Shown: positions 43,336 through 54,151, numbered from the stretch's first letter. The stretch is 64,000 nucleotides of DNA from Leisingera thetidis (GCF_025857195.1 NZ_CP109787.1:1863501-1927500), one strand, 5' to 3'. The notes: generated by a model from the sequence alone, not told the origin. A program made the numbers and translations.

Positions 43336-44001
43336 TCAGCGGCTGTCTTTCAGCCCGTAGTCAGCAAATGCAGCGATGACCTCGGCCATTTCAGCGTCAC
43401 TCAGGACGTGCGGTTTTCCGAGGGTGAGGCTTGTTGCATAACCCTTTGCCAGTGTTTCCAATTCCACCATGCGCCAAAGGGCGCGGGGCAGGCTCTCGCC
43501 GGTTGCAACCGCACCGTGGTTGGCCATCAGGCAAGCACTGCGCTCCTGCAGGGCGCGGGTGATGTTGCCTGACAGCTGACGGCTGCCAAACAGCGCGTAA
43601 TCCGCGACCGGGACATCGCTGCCGCCAAAGGCGGCAACCATATAGTGGCAGGCGGGGATCACCTGGCGGTTCATTGCCAAGGCGCTGCAGTAGACGGGAT
43701 GGGCATGAACAACGGCATTGACCGCAGGCTTGGCCTGCAGGATCGCCAGGTGAAAGGGCCATTCGGTCGATGGCTTCAGCTGACCGCCCGGCGGGGCGCT
43801 GCCGTCGAGCGGCATTTGCACCAAATCCTCCGGCGTCATCTTGCCGTAAGCCACGCCTGATGGGGTGATCAGCATCTGATCACCGGCCCGCACCGAGATA
43901 TTGCCCGAGGTGCCCTGGTTGATGCCGGAGGCATTCATCTCAAGGCAGGCGTCGATCACCGCCTGCCGAAGTTCTATGCTGTCCTGATAGGGAGATGTCA
44001 C
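43336..44001 (-). CDS. ald2: Class II aldolase, likely 5-methylthioribulose-1-phosphate aldolase (Ald2 type)
   Basis: A 221-residue class II aldolase/adducin-family protein. It has the family phosphate-binding GTSGNISVRAGDQMLITPSG, the zinc His pair in VVHAHPVYCSA and the third His in LMANHGAVATG, and a catalytic Glu/Asp in KPSTEWPFHLAIL. Enzymes of this size next to mtnA in Rhodospirillum rubrum and some E. coli strains cleave 5-methylthioribulose 1-phosphate or 5-deoxyribulose 1-phosphate to dihydroxyacetone phosphate and an aldehyde (DHAP shunt). MtnB dehydratase and L-fuculose-phosphate aldolase are the alternatives. Start is GTG; its ribosome-binding site is weak and lies just 15 bases after the mtnA stop. 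Confidence 0.82.
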   Translation of the reverse strand: MTSPYQDSIELRQAVIDACLEMNASGINQGTSGNISVRAGDQMLITPSGVAYGKMTPEDLVQMPLDGSAPPGGQLKPSTEWPFHLAILQAKPAVNAVVHAHPVYCSALAMNRQVIPACHYMVAAFGGSDVPVADYALFGSRQLSGNITRALQERSACLMANHGAVATGESLPRALWRMVELETLAKGYATSLTLGKPHVLSDAEMAEVIAAFADYGLKDSR

Positions 44002-44016
44002 TGGCGGGACCCCGGC

Positions 44017-45123
44017 TCAGGCGGATTCAGCGGCGGCCATTTCCGGGAACAGCCCGGCCAGGCCTTCCTCGGAGGCTTCGCAGATGCCGCGTTCGGTGAT
44101 CAGCCCGGTCACCAGCCGGTTCGGAGTCACGTCAAAGGCCGGGTTGCCGCCGGGGGTGCCATCGGGGGTGACCTGCACGACGCCGATTTCACCGCTCTCC
44201 GTCTTGCCCTGCACATGGGTGATCTCGCGGGCGCTGCGCTCTTCGATCGGGATTTCGGCAACCCCGTCCAAGACGGTCCAGTCGATGGTTGGCGAGGGCA
44301 GGGCGACATAGAAGGGCACGCCGTTGTCCTTGGCGGCCAGCGCCTTGAGATAGGTGCCGATCTTGTTGCAGACGTCGCCGCGGCGGGTGGTGCGGTCGGT
44401 GCCGGTGATCACCAGGTCGACCTGGCCGTGCTGCATCAGGTGGCCGCCGGCATTGTCGGTGATGTAGCTGTGGCTGATGCCGTGGCTGCCCAGCTCCCAG
44501 GAGGTCAGCGCGCCCTGGTTGCGCGGCCGGGTTTCGTCCACCCAGACATGGATCGGGATGCCGGCGTCATGGGCCTGGTACATCGGGCTGGTGGCGGTGC
44601 CCCAGTCAACCGTGGCAATCCAGCCGGCATTGCAGTGGGTCAGCAGCCGGACCGGTTCCCCGGCGGGTTTCCGGGCAGCGATTTGCCTGATTAGCTCCAG
44701 CCCGTGCGAGCCGATGCTGCGGTTGATGCCGACATCTTCGTCAGCAATTTCATGGGCCAGCGACAGCGCAGCTGCCGCCCGCTCGCTTTCGGCCAGGGGC
44801 CGCAAGCGGTTGCGGCAGCGGTCCAGCGCCCAGCGCAGGTTGATGGCAGTGGGCCGGGTGGCGTTCAGGAAGCTCCAGGCCTGGTCCATCGCCGGGTCCG
44901 ACGGGTCCAGCCGCATCGCCAGCGCCATGCCATACGCTGCAGTCGCGCCGATCAGCGGCGCGCCGCGCACCCGCATTTCGACAATTGCGTCGGCAAACTC
45001 CTGCAGTGTGTTCACCTGCTGAATGCGGAAGTCATGCGGCAGCCAGCGCTGGTCGATGATCTGCAGTGCGTCCTGGTCATGATCCCACCAGAGGGAACGG
45101 TAATGGGTGCCATTCACTTTCAT
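44017..45123 (-). CDS. mtnA: S-Methyl-5-thioribose-1-phosphate isomerase
   Basis: A 368-residue eIF2B-like isomerase, converting methylthioribose 1-phosphate to methylthioribulose 1-phosphate. The active-site Cys lies in [18 protein letters not shown] and the catalytic Asp in [36 protein letters not shown] is the family phosphate loop. The start at 45123 ([16 protein letters not shown]) was chosen because longer readings add unrelated sequence; AAGGAG precedes it at good spacing. It heads the mtnA-ald2-dipeptidase operon. No mtnK, mtnP or later MtnBCDE genes are in the window. Confidence 0.93.
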   Translation of the reverse strand: MKVNGTHYRSLWWDHDQDALQIIDQRWLPHDFRIQQVNTLQEFADAIVEMRVRGAPLIGATAAYGMALAMRLDPSDPAMDQAWSFLNATRPTAINLRWALDRCRNRLRPLAESERAAAALSLAHEIADEDVGINRSIGSHGLELIRQIAARKPAGEPVRLLTHCNAGWIATVDWGTATSPMYQAHDAGIPIHVWVDETRPRNQGALTSWELGSHGISHSYITDNAGGHLMQHGQVDLVITGTDRTTRRGDVCNKIGTYLKALAAKDNGVPFYVALPSPTIDWTVLDGVAEIPIEERSAREITHVQGKTESGEIGVVQVTPDGTPGGNPAFDVTPNRLVTGLITERGICEASEEGLAGLFPEMAAAESA

Positions 45124-45406
45124 CGGAGAATCTCCTTCCCGTATTGATCCGGCTGTGGGTCCCGCAGGGTCCGGCACGTGCCGGGCTGGGTCCCGGTTTT
45201 CCTGAAATGCGCGCCGCACGCAAGCTTTGGATGCGGCCGGACGCCTGTAAGGCACAGTCTTTTGCGCCGGAAATATTGCAGCGCAGCCTGAGCTGCTTGC
45301 AGATGGCACCCCTGCAGTATTCAATGCAGGCAATCTTTTTTGGACAGGGGCAAGGTGCCGGCTGGCAGGCTGCCCGGATTTTTCTGGCAAATTGAAAGGC
45401 TCGGAA

Positions 45407-46555
45407 ATGAAGCGGTATTGGAACAGGGGTCTTGCCGGAAAGGCCGGGCTTGCAGTGATCGCAGCGATAGGTTTTGCAGCACCCGGCGCAGCGCTGGCAC
45501 AGCAAGGGGCAGCGCCAAAGGTTTCAGTGGCTGAGGCTGTGATCAAGCCGGTCAAGGATACCGCGGCATTCATCGGGCGGGGCGAGGCCATCGACAAGGC
45601 CGATATCATGGCGCGGGTCAGCGGCTATCTGGAGGAGGTGCTGGTGCAGGACGGTGCAGAGGTCCAGAAGGGCGATCTGCTGTTCCGCATCGAACGCAGC
45701 GCCTATGAGGCAGTGCTGGAAAGCCGCCGGGCGGAACTGGCCCAGGCGGAAGCCAATTTGGAGCTTGCTTCGCTGGATCTGGCCCGCAAGCAGGAGTTGT
45801 TCGAACGCGGCTCGGTGCCCGAGGCCGACCGCGACACCGCCCGTGCCAACGAATTGGTGGCCGAGGCTCAGGTGCGTGCCGCGCAGGCTGCGATCCGGCA
45901 GGCGGAATTGGATTTGAGCTATACTGCGGTACACGCGCCGTTCTCCGGCCGGTTGGGTCGTATCGAGGTGAGTACCGGCGATGTTGTCAGCCCCAGCGGC
46001 TCGGCTCTGGTCAATATCGTGCGGGAGGCGCCGGTCTATGTATCCTTCTCGCTGAACGAGAAACAATTTGTCGAAATCCTGCAGCAGCTTGAGGCCGAAG
46101 GCATCGACCGCGCCGATACCGGAACCGCGCCGGAAGTGTTTGTCGTGCTGCCCAATGGCGAGGAGCTGGAAGAAAAAGGCCGCATCGCCTTTGCCGGCAA
46201 CCGGGTTGACCCGGCCACCGGTGCCGTCACCGTTCGGGCAAAATTCGAAAACGGTCACCGGTTGATCCTGGATGGTGCGTTCCTAACGGTTGGCCTGCAA
46301 TCGCAGGAGGCCGTCGACCGGATCATCATCAGCCAGGCCGCGATCCAGCGCGACCAGCAGGGGCCGTTTGTGCTGGTGGTGGATGATCAGAACCAGGTGC
46401 AGCAGCGCTATATCGTGACCGGCGACGTTCAGGGCACCGGCATCATTGTTCTGGACGGGCTGGTCCAGGGGGAAACCGTTGTGGTTCAAGGCCTGCAGAA
46501 GATCCGTCCCGGCGTCGAGGTGGATCCGGTGCCGGCCGCGCAGGCTGGAGACTAA
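45407..46555 (+). CDS. RND efflux pump periplasmic adaptor (AcrA/MexE family)
   Basis: A 382-residue membrane-fusion protein. The N-terminal basic region and hydrophobic segment ([19 protein letters not shown]) form a signal peptide. A lipoyl half-domain ([26 protein letters not shown]), a coiled-coil hairpin (about 90-170), the second lipoyl half ([23 protein letters not shown]) and beta-barrel/membrane-proximal parts follow in order. The ATG at 45407 was chosen with GAAAGGC upstream; a TTG at 45392 is less likely. It lies three bases before the pump gene; no outer-membrane TolC-type gene is adjacent. Confidence 0.9.
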   Translation: MKRYWNRGLAGKAGLAVIAAIGFAAPGAALAQQGAAPKVSVAEAVIKPVKDTAAFIGRGEAIDKADIMARVSGYLEEVLVQDGAEVQKGDLLFRIERSAYEAVLESRRAELAQAEANLELASLDLARKQELFERGSVPEADRDTARANELVAEAQVRAAQAAIRQAELDLSYTAVHAPFSGRLGRIEVSTGDVVSPSGSALVNIVREAPVYVSFSLNEKQFVEILQQLEAEGIDRADTGTAPEVFVVLPNGEELEEKGRIAFAGNRVDPATGAVTVRAKFENGHRLILDGAFLTVGLQSQEAVDRIIISQAAIQRDQQGPFVLVVDDQNQVQQRYIVTGDVQGTGIIVLDGLVQGETVVVQGLQKIRPGVEVDPVPAAQAGD

Positions 46556-46558
46556 GCG

Positions 46559-49500
46559 ATGTTCTCTTCCATCTTCATCTCGCGCCCCAAATTCGCGATT
46601 GTCATCTCCCTGGTGCTGACGGTCATGGGGGTGATCGGCTATTTCGCGCTGCCCGTGGCGCAGTTCCCGGAAATCACCCCGCCAGTGGTGAATGTCACTG
46701 CCAGCTACCCCGGCGCCAATGCCGAAACCGTTGAAAAGAGCGTCGCGGCGCCGATCGAGGCGCAGGTCAACGGGGTGGACGGGATGCTCTACATGTCCTC
46801 CAACTCAGCCGACAATGGCAGCTACTCGCTGTCGGTTACGTTCGAGGTCGGCACCGACCCGGACATTGCCTCGGTCAACGTGCAGAACCGGGTGGCGCAG
46901 GCCGTGGCCGCGCTGCCCGCTGAAGTCACCGCCAATGGGGTGGTAACGCAGAAGAGCTCCTCCAACATGCTGCTGGTGACGGCGCTGACGTCGCCCGATG
47001 GCTCATATGACAATGTGTTCCTGTCGAACTATGCCGCGATCAACATCAAGGACGCGCTGGCGCGGGTCCAGGGTGTCGGCAAGGCGGATATTCTGACCAA
47101 TTTCGAATACGCCATGCGGGTCTGGCTGGACCCGAACAAGATGGCGGGCCTTGGCATCTCGCCCGGGGATGTGATCAACGCGGTGCGCGAACAGAATATC
47201 GAGGTCTCGGCGGGGCAGGTGGGCGCACCGCCGGTGCCCGGCGATCAGGTGTTCCAGTACACGATCAAATCCAAAGGCCGGCTGACCGAAGTCAGCGAAT
47301 TCGAGAATATCGTGATCCGCACCGGTGACGGCGGCAGTACCGTCCGGCTGAGCGATATCGCGCGGGTGGAACTGGGCGCCTCGAACTACAGCTCCTCCGG
47401 CTATTACGACGGCGTGCCGGCCACCATTCTGGCCGTCTACCAGGCGCCGGGCGCCAATGCGCTGGCGGTGTCCGAAGCGGTGCTGGCAGAGATGGAACGG
47501 CTGGCGCAGGACTTCCCCGAGGACGTGTCCTATTCCGTGCCTTTCAACACCACGGATTTTGTCGAGCAATCGCTGAATGACGTGATCTCCACCCTGATGA
47601 TGACCTTTGCGCTGGTGATCTCGGTGGTGTTCATCTTCCTGGGTTCCTTGCGGGCAACCATCATTCCGGCGGTGGCCATCCCGGTGTCGCTGATCGGCAC
47701 TTTTGCGTTCCTGCTGGCGCTTGGCATGTCGCTCAACACCATCTCGCTGTTTGCGCTGGTGCTGGCGATCGGCATCGTGGTGGATGACGCCATCGTGGTG
47801 GTGGAGAACGTCGAACGGATCATCGCCGAAGAAGGGCTGCCCCCGGCTGAGGCAACCCGCAAGGCGATGGGCCAGATCACCGGCCCGGTCATCGCGACCA
47901 CGCTGGTTCTGCTGGCGGTGTTTGTGCCGGTCACCTTCATGCCCGGGATCACCGGACGGCTTTACTCGCAATTTGCGGTGACGATTTCGGTCGCGGTGGT
48001 CATCTCCTCGGTCAATGCACTGACCCTGTCGCCTGCGCTATGCGCCATCGTGCTCAAGGCGCGCTCCGGGCCGCCCAAGGGGCTGGTGGCGATGTTCGAG
48101 TCCATGATCGGCGGCGTGCGGACCGGTTATCTGAGCATCGTCACGCGCCTCTTGCGGCTGCCGGTGATCGGACTGGCCATCATCGCCGCCGTTGCCCTGG
48201 GGGTTGGCGGCATCTTCACTTCCACGTCCAAAGGATTCCTGCCGGCCGAGGACAACGGTTATCTGTTTGTCGATGTCCAGCTGCCTGATGCGGCGGCACT
48301 GGGGCGGACCGAGACCGTGACCACACGGATTGACGCGCAGATCCGGCAGATCCCCGGCGTGCGGGGCACCGTTCTGGTCAACGGATTCAGCCTGCTGAAC
48401 GGCGCCGGTGCCAACGGCGCGATGATCATCGCCAACCTGGCTCCCTGGGATGAACGGCAGACCGGGGCGCTGCACCCCAATGCCATCCTTGGCCAGATCT
48501 ACGGCATCGCCAATGGCGAGGCGGCGGCCAGCATCGTTGCCTTCAACCCGCCGCCGATCTCCGGCCTGGGCATGTCTGCAGGCGTCGAAATGGCGGTGCA
48601 GCAGACCGCGGGCGGCACCCCGCAAGACCTGGCGCAGTCGGTCGGCTCGCTGGTCTATTCCGCCAACCAGCGGCCTGAGATTGCCCAGTCCTACACCACT
48701 TTCCGGGCCAATGTTCCACAGGTGTTTGTCGATCTGGACCGGGAAAAGGCCAAGACGCTGAACGTGCCGATCGCCGAGGTGTTCCAGACCATGCAGGCTT
48801 ATCTGGGCTCGTACTATGTCAACGATTTCAACCTGTTCGGACGTGTTTACAAGGTGATGCTGCAGGCCGAGGGCTCTTACCGCGACAAGATCGAGGATAT
48901 CGGCGGCCTCTATGTGCGGGCGCAGTCGGGGGAGATGGTGCCGCTGTCCACCCTGATCGACGTCGAGAACGTGCTGGGGCCGGTGCTGCTGAAACGCCAC
49001 AACATCTTCCGCTCGGCAACCGTGACCGCCGTACCGGCGCCCGGCCTGTCGACCGGCGACGCGATCCGGGTGCTGCAGGAGGAGGCCGCCACGGCGCTGC
49101 CGCCGGGTTATGCCTTTGAATGGACCGGCACCGCCCAGCAGCAGCTGGACTCAGCCGGGCTGGTGACGGTAATCCTGGCGATGGCGGTGCTGTTCGGCTA
49201 CCTGTTCCTGGTGGCGCAGTACGAAAGCTGGACCATGCCGGTGGCGATCCTGCTGTCGGTGATCGTCGCCTTGTTCGGCGCCGTCGCGGCGGTGGCCATC
49301 GCAGGCAATGACATCAACCTCTATACCCAGATCGGGATGATCATGCTGATCGGCCTGGCGTCGAAGAACGCCATCCTGATCGTCGAATTTGCAATGGAGC
49401 AGCGCGCGGCGGGTCTGAGCATCCGCGACGCCGCGCAGGAGGCGGCCAAGCAGCGGTTCCGCGCGGTGATGATGACCGCGCTGTCCTTCCTGCTGGGGGT

Positions 49501-49684
49501 GGTGCCGCTGATGGTTGCCTCCGGCGCCGGGGCTGCCAGCCAGCGCGCCATCGGCATCGCGGTGTTTGGCGGCATGCTGGCGGCAACCGTGGTTGGCGTG
49601 ATTGTGGTGCCGGTGCTTTACGCGATGATGCAGGGCCTGCGCGAACGCGTCAAAGGCGCGCCGGCAGCCAGCCCGGCGGAATGA
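46559..49684 (+). CDS. RND multidrug efflux permease (HAE1/AcrB family)
   Basis: A 1041-residue inner-membrane trimeric RND pump. The twelve-helix pattern with two large periplasmic loops is complete, length equal to AcrB. The proton-relay Asp pair is in [19 protein letters not shown] (TM4), and the matching TM10 Lys region is [18 protein letters not shown]-terminal [19 protein letters not shown] and the hinge [21 protein letters not shown] are typical. Exports hydrophobic compounds driven by the proton gradient; substrates unknown. A hairpin follows (49695-49718). Confidence 0.94.
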   Translation: MFSSIFISRPKFAIVISLVLTVMGVIGYFALPVAQFPEITPPVVNVTASYPGANAETVEKSVAAPIEAQVNGVDGMLYMSSNSADNGSYSLSVTFEVGTDPDIASVNVQNRVAQAVAALPAEVTANGVVTQKSSSNMLLVTALTSPDGSYDNVFLSNYAAINIKDALARVQGVGKADILTNFEYAMRVWLDPNKMAGLGISPGDVINAVREQNIEVSAGQVGAPPVPGDQVFQYTIKSKGRLTEVSEFENIVIRTGDGGSTVRLSDIARVELGASNYSSSGYYDGVPATILAVYQAPGANALAVSEAVLAEMERLAQDFPEDVSYSVPFNTTDFVEQSLNDVISTLMMTFALVISVVFIFLGSLRATIIPAVAIPVSLIGTFAFLLALGMSLNTISLFALVLAIGIVVDDAIVVVENVERIIAEEGLPPAEATRKAMGQITGPVIATTLVLLAVFVPVTFMPGITGRLYSQFAVTISVAVVISSVNALTLSPALCAIVLKARSGPPKGLVAMFESMIGGVRTGYLSIVTRLLRLPVIGLAIIAAVALGVGGIFTSTSKGFLPAEDNGYLFVDVQLPDAAALGRTETVTTRIDAQIRQIPGVRGTVLVNGFSLLNGAGANGAMIIANLAPWDERQTGALHPNAILGQIYGIANGEAAASIVAFNPPPISGLGMSAGVEMAVQQTAGGTPQDLAQSVGSLVYSANQRPEIAQSYTTFRANVPQVFVDLDREKAKTLNVPIAEVFQTMQAYLGSYYVNDFNLFGRVYKVMLQAEGSYRDKIEDIGGLYVRAQSGEMVPLSTLIDVENVLGPVLLKRHNIFRSATVTAVPAPGLSTGDAIRVLQEEAATALPPGYAFEWTGTAQQQLDSAGLVTVILAMAVLFGYLFLVAQYESWTMPVAILLSVIVALFGAVAAVAIAGNDINLYTQIGMIMLIGLASKNAILIVEFAMEQRAAGLSIRDAAQEAAKQRFRAVMMTALSFLLGVVPLMVASGAGAASQRAIGIAVFGGMLAATVVGVIVVPVLYAMMQGLRERVKGAPAASPAE

Positions 49685-49694
49685 TTGAACCGGC

Positions 49695-49718
49695 CCCGCG
49701 GGCGGCTCTGCCCGCGGG
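49695..49718. terminator. Hairpin after the RND operon
   Basis: CCCGCGGGC (49695-49703) pairs with GCCCGCGGG (49710-49718), nine bp, loop of six bases. No T run on either side, so termination strength is uncertain. Confidence 0.5.
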
Positions 49719-49744
49719 ACCGCAGAGGCTCGGATGCCTGGAGG

Positions 49745-49957
49745 TCAGGACTGGCGCGCCCGCAAGCCGCGCTCATGGGCGGCGGTCAGGATCAGGTCCC
49801 ATTTCCGCGGCGTGCAGCGGAATTCCGGCTCCACATCGCAGGTCAGCGGCGCGATGGTCTCGCGGGGGATTTTGCGGGCCTCGGCGGAGACACAGCGCTC
49901 CAAGGCCCAAAAGTCCGTCAAGGACGGGTTGTCATAAATCACTTGGCTCAGCAGCAT
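49745..49957 (-). CDS. Small hypothetical protein, unknown
   Basis: A 70-residue possible protein: MLLSQVIYDNPSLTDFWALE at the start, two Cys (ERCVSAEA, LTCDVEPEFRC) and a basic C-terminus (HERGLRARQS). A GGGAG site sits about nine bases before the ATG, and the amino acid composition is balanced rather than the Arg/Ala/Pro-rich composition of shadow frames, which favours a real gene. I recognise no family. It is convergent with the RND pump gene and stands alone. Confidence 0.45.
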   Translation of the reverse strand: MLLSQVIYDNPSLTDFWALERCVSAEARKIPRETIAPLTCDVEPEFRCTPRKWDLILTAAHERGLRARQS

Positions 49958-50462
49958 TGCCGCAAGCTCCCTGTCAATGTTATCCGCGGCGTTGGTTTTT
50001 TGAACCGTGGATCAATTTTTTATGCGGTGCTTATTAGCGTCATCACGCGGATTTGTCACCAGCGTGTTTTCCGGACAGCGGTAAAACTGCGCAATTCCGC
50101 CGCAGCGCCCGGCGCATGGACTTGCGGCGCTGAAGAAACCGGGCCGCAGGAAGAATCGCGCTGCGGTTGGCTTTCCTTTCAAGAAAAAACTTTGCGCAGA
50201 GCTGCCGGAAAATCCGCCGGCCTGACGGGGAAAAGTAGCTAACCTGCGTCAAAATCATGAAAAAAGCAGGCTGAAGGGGTGCGGCAATAAATAGCACCCT
50301 TGACTTGCTGGGGTGCCGGTGAAACCCTTCTGCGCGTGCAAAATAGACTGCATGCGCCATGTCCGGAGGCTGAAATTTCTGGCCGTGCAACGAATGCAAT
50401 ACTGCTTTCGCTGCCGTCCGGGCCTGGCTGCAAATCATAAGACAAGTGGGAGAGACTTGATC
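49958..50462. other. Intergenic region before the TAXI-TRAP operon
   Basis: About 505 bases with no convincing gene. AT-rich runs occur near 49990-50035 (GTTTTTTG, ATCAATTTTTTATG) and TTGACT at 50300-50310 could be part of a promoter for the TRAP operon, but its -10 partner is not clear. CTTTCCTTTCAAGAAAAAAC-type stretches near 50170 could belong to a promoter or a short RNA. I see no repeat or stem long enough to annotate. Confidence 0.4.
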
Positions 50463-51428
50463 ATGAAACACACCAAGCTGGCGATCGGTGCATTGGTGGC
50501 CGCGGCCTTTACGGCTCCGGCGGCATCTGCGCAGGAATTCATCACCATCGGCACTGGCGGCGTGACCGGCGTGTATTACCCGACCGGCGGCGCCATCTGC
50601 CGTCTGGTGAACAAGGGCCGCAAGGAGCATGGCTTCAAATGCGCCGTCGAATCCACCGGCGGCTCGGTCTACAACATTAACACCATCCGTGAAGGCGAGC
50701 TGCAGTTCGGCGTGGCCCAGTCCGACTGGCAGTACCATGCCTATAACGGCTCCTCCAAATTCGAGGAAGCGGGCCCGTTCGAAGGCCTGCGCGCCGTTTT
50801 CTCGGTTCACCCGGAACCGTTCACTGTGGTGGCCCGCGCCGACGCCGGCATTTCGAACTTTGACGACCTCAAGGGCAAGCGCGTGAACATCGGCAACCCG
50901 GGCTCCGGCCAGCGCGGCACCATGGAAGTGCTGATGGAAGCCAAGGGCTGGGGCATGGAAGATTTCGCCCTGGCAACCGAGCTGAAGGCGGCGGAACAGT
51001 CGGCAGCGCTGTGCGACAACCAGATCGACGCGATGATCTATACCGTCGGCCACCCGTCCGGGTCGATCCAGGAAGCCACCACCGCCTGTGACTCGGTGCT
51101 GGTGACGGTGGACGGCGCAGAGGTTGAAAAACTGGTCGGCGACAATTCCTTCTACCGCACCGCCACCATTCCGGGTGGCATGTACCGCGGGTCGGACAAC
51201 GACACCCAGACATTTGGTGTGGGCGCCACTTTCGTGACCTCGGCTGACGTGTCCGATGATGCCGTGTATGCGGTTGTCAGCTCGGTCTTCGAAAACTTCG
51301 AGGCGTTCCAGAAGCTGCACCCGGCCTTTGCCAACCTGAAGCCGGAAGAGATGATCGCAGATGGCCTGTCGGCGCCGCTGCACCCTGGCGCCGCCAAATA
51401 CTACAAGGAAAAAGGCTGGATCGAATAA
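50463..51428 (+). CDS. TAXI-family TRAP transporter substrate-binding protein
   Basis: A 321-residue periplasmic protein. Signal peptide MKHTKLAIGALVAAAFTAPAASA precedes QEFITIGTGGVTGVYYPTGG, the hallmark opening of TAXI proteins (TRAP-associated extracytoplasmic immunogenic). ESTGGSVYNINTIREGELQFGVAQSDW forms the ligand-site segment. TAXI systems carry glutamate, glutamine or 2-oxoglutarate-like ligands in known cases, but specificity here is unknown. A GGGAGAG site precedes the ATG. The gene is separated from the fused permease gene by 113 bases, which include GGGGCGCATCGGGCGCCCCGTTTTC, a probable partial terminator. Confidence 0.93.
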   Translation: MKHTKLAIGALVAAAFTAPAASAQEFITIGTGGVTGVYYPTGGAICRLVNKGRKEHGFKCAVESTGGSVYNINTIREGELQFGVAQSDWQYHAYNGSSKFEEAGPFEGLRAVFSVHPEPFTVVARADAGISNFDDLKGKRVNIGNPGSGQRGTMEVLMEAKGWGMEDFALATELKAAEQSAALCDNQIDAMIYTVGHPSGSIQEATTACDSVLVTVDGAEVEKLVGDNSFYRTATIPGGMYRGSDNDTQTFGVGATFVTSADVSDDAVYAVVSSVFENFEAFQKLHPAFANLKPEEMIADGLSAPLHPGAAKYYKEKGWIE

Positions 51429-51541
51429 TCCGGCGGATTTCAGAACGGGGCGCATCGGGCGCCCCGTTTTCGCCTGCGGCCAAGGCCCGGGCATAAAAGT
51501 TTCAGGCCGCGGAGAAACAGCGGCCTCAGGGGAGATTATCC

Positions 51542-54151
51542 ATGGCATCCGATGCTCAGGGAAATCGGCCGCTCAGCGAAGAAGAGCTTCAGGAACTGGT
51601 CGCGTCCTCAGACGCCGGCGCCCGCAGCCCGGTGGGGAGTGTGGGACTGTTCCTGGCAATTGTCGCAGTCATCTGGTCTGTTTTCCAAGTCGTGCTGGCC
51701 TCGCCGCTGGCCAACCTGCTGCTGCCCGGCAGCGTGATCAACAATTCCCGGCAAATCCATTTGGCTTTTGCCATATTCCTGGCCTATGCCGCCTATCCGG
51801 CGCTGAAATCCAGCCCGCGTAACTTTATTCCGGTGCAGGACTGGGTTTTTGCGCTGGCCGGAACTGCGATCGCTATGTACGGCTATGTTTTCTATCAGAA
51901 AATCGTCGATTCCGGCGGTCTTGCCGATGACATGGACAAATGGTTTGCACTGGCGGGCCTTGTCCTGCTGTTCGAGGCTGCGCGCCGCGCCCTGGGCCCG
52001 GCGATGGCGATCATCGCGACCATCTTCCTTCTCTATGTGTTCTTCGGCTCATCCGACTACGTGCCCGAAGTCATCCGCTGGAAAGGCGCCAGCCTGAAAA
52101 AGGCGATGAGCCATATGTGGATCACCTCCGAGGGCGTGTTCGGCATTGCCCTGGGGGTTTCGACCAAATTCGTTTTCCTCTTTGTTCTGTTCGGTGCCCT
52201 GCTGGATAAGGCGGGGGCCGGCAATTACTTCATCAAGATGGCCTTCGGCGCGCTTGGCCACCTGCGCGGCGGCCCGGCCAAGGCGGCGGTGGTCGGCTCT
52301 GCTGCAACCGGCCTGATTTCCGGGTCGTCGATTGCCAATGTGGTCACCACCGGCACCTTCACCATCCCGCTGATGAAGCGGGTGGGCTTCACGTCGGAGC
52401 AGGCAGGCTCGGTTGAGGTTGCGTCCTCGGTGAACGGCCAGATCATGCCGCCGGTGATGGGCGCTGCGGCCTTCCTGATGGTGGAATATGTGGGCATCTC
52501 CTACGTCGAGGTGATCACCCATGCCTTCCTGCCGGCAGCGATTTCCTACATCGCGCTGGTCTATATCGTGCATCTGGAGGCGGTGAAGCGGAACATGCCG
52601 ACGCTGGGCAACCGGGTGGTGTCGATGGGCCGCACGATTGGCGGCATGGCGCTGTTCTTCGCGGGCTTCGCGGCGCTCTGCTATGGTGTCCAGTATCCGG
52701 TGAAATGGATAGTCTCGGCGATGCCGGACGCCTCCGGGCTGACGCTGTCGGCCCTGGTTGTGGCGGCCTATGCTGCGCTGCTGTGGCTGGCCGCCGGTGT
52801 GGAGGACCTGGTGCCGGACGACCCCAATGCCGAGGAAGTCGAACTGCCGGTGGTGGCGGAGATCTACAAGGCAGGTCTGCATTACCTGCTGCCGATCATC
52901 GTGCTCGTCTACTTCCTGATGATCGAACAGAAATCTCCGGGGCTGTCGGCGTTCTGGGCGACAGCGCTTCTGTTCGTGATCCTGCTGACGCAGAAGCCGC
53001 TCAAGGCGATTTTCCGCGGCCAGAGCGGCATGGCCAATGCCTTCATGGAAGGTGTCTCCGATCTGTGGAACGGTCTGATCGACGGCGCGCGCAACATGAT
53101 CGGCATCGCGCTGGCCACCGCCACTGCCGGCGTGATCGTCGGCACCGTGACGCTGACCGGTGTCGGGCAGGTGATGTCGGAACTGGTGGAGTTTGTTTCG
53201 GGCGGCAACCTGATTCTGATGCTGATAATGGTCGGCCTGTTGTCGCTGGTGCTGGGCATGGGGCTGCCAACCACCGCCAACTACATCGTCGTCAGCTCGC
53301 TGATGGCCGGTGTGGTGGTGGAGCTGGGCGCCCAGTCCGGGCTGATCGTGCCGCTGATTGCCGTGCATCTGTTCGTGTTCTACTTCGGGATCATGGCCGA
53401 TGTGACGCCGCCTGTGGGGCTCGCCAGCTTTGCCGCCGCGGCGGTGTCGGGCGGCGACGCGATCCGCACCGGCTTCACCGCTTTCTTCTACTCCTTGCGG
53501 ACCGTGGCGCTGCCGTTTGTGTTCATCTTCAACACCGATCTTCTGCTGATCGATGTGAACTGGATACAAGGCATCCTTGTTGCCATTTCGGCCACCATCG
53601 CGATCCTGGTCTTTACCGCCGGCACAATGGGATATTTCGTCAGCCGCAACCGGATTTATGAAAGCGTCCTGCTGATCTTTGCCGCCTTCGCGCTGTTCCG
53701 GCCGGATTTCTTCATGGACCGGGTGATGCCGCCCTATGCCGAGGTGCCGCCGGCCCAGCTGGTTCAGGCACTGGATGAGGCAGAGCCGGGGGCGGAGTTC
53801 AGGATCACGGTCGAAGGCCTTGATTTCGATACCTCCGAACTCAAGAACACAACGATGATCCTGACCGCCGATGGCGCGGGCGGCCAGCAGGCAGTGGATG
53901 CCTATGGCTTGCTGCTGCTGGAAGAAGATGGCGTGGTCAAACTGGATGAGCCGATGTTCGGCTCGCCAGCCGCACCCAAACTGGAGAGCTTTGACTTCTA
54001 CGCCGATGAACCGGTGCGGATTTCTGCGATCCAGGCCCCGGCCAGCCAGCTGCCCAAGGAGCTGATGTTCCTCCCGGCACTGCTGCTGGTGGCGCTGGTC
54101 GCATTGCTGCAGCGCGGCCGCGCACGTGAACAGGAAGGAGTACCGGCATGA
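51542..54151 (+). CDS. TRAP transporter permease, 4TM/12TM fusion with C-terminal extension
   Basis: An 869-residue inner-membrane protein in which the small DctQ-like and the large DctM-like subunits are fused, as is normal for TAXI systems. The DctQ-like part spans about 30-170, and the DctM-like part about 180-690, with its signature LVLGMGLPTTANYIVVSS and the repeated ATGLISGSSIANVVTTGTF/VASSVNGQIMPPVMGAA. The last ~170 residues (about 690-869) form a DUF3394-type extension with a predicted soluble part and two flanking hydrophobic helices. Driven by an ion gradient. The downstream universal stress protein gene overlaps by four bases. Confidence 0.92.
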   Translation: MASDAQGNRPLSEEELQELVASSDAGARSPVGSVGLFLAIVAVIWSVFQVVLASPLANLLLPGSVINNSRQIHLAFAIFLAYAAYPALKSSPRNFIPVQDWVFALAGTAIAMYGYVFYQKIVDSGGLADDMDKWFALAGLVLLFEAARRALGPAMAIIATIFLLYVFFGSSDYVPEVIRWKGASLKKAMSHMWITSEGVFGIALGVSTKFVFLFVLFGALLDKAGAGNYFIKMAFGALGHLRGGPAKAAVVGSAATGLISGSSIANVVTTGTFTIPLMKRVGFTSEQAGSVEVASSVNGQIMPPVMGAAAFLMVEYVGISYVEVITHAFLPAAISYIALVYIVHLEAVKRNMPTLGNRVVSMGRTIGGMALFFAGFAALCYGVQYPVKWIVSAMPDASGLTLSALVVAAYAALLWLAAGVEDLVPDDPNAEEVELPVVAEIYKAGLHYLLPIIVLVYFLMIEQKSPGLSAFWATALLFVILLTQKPLKAIFRGQSGMANAFMEGVSDLWNGLIDGARNMIGIALATATAGVIVGTVTLTGVGQVMSELVEFVSGGNLILMLIMVGLLSLVLGMGLPTTANYIVVSSLMAGVVVELGAQSGLIVPLIAVHLFVFYFGIMADVTPPVGLASFAAAAVSGGDAIRTGFTAFFYSLRTVALPFVFIFNTDLLLIDVNWIQGILVAISATIAILVFTAGTMGYFVSRNRIYESVLLIFAAFALFRPDFFMDRVMPPYAEVPPAQLVQALDEAEPGAEFRITVEGLDFDTSELKNTTMILTADGAGGQQAVDAYGLLLLEEDGVVKLDEPMFGSPAAPKLESFDFYADEPVRISAIQAPASQLPKELMFLPALLLVALVALLQRGRAREQEGVPA

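Noticed and set aside
45124..45406. SAM-type riboswitch upstream of mtnA
   Set aside because: I looked for SAM-II-like or other SAM-sensing stems in this region on the minus strand and saw no matching core; only ordinary GC-rich stems occur.
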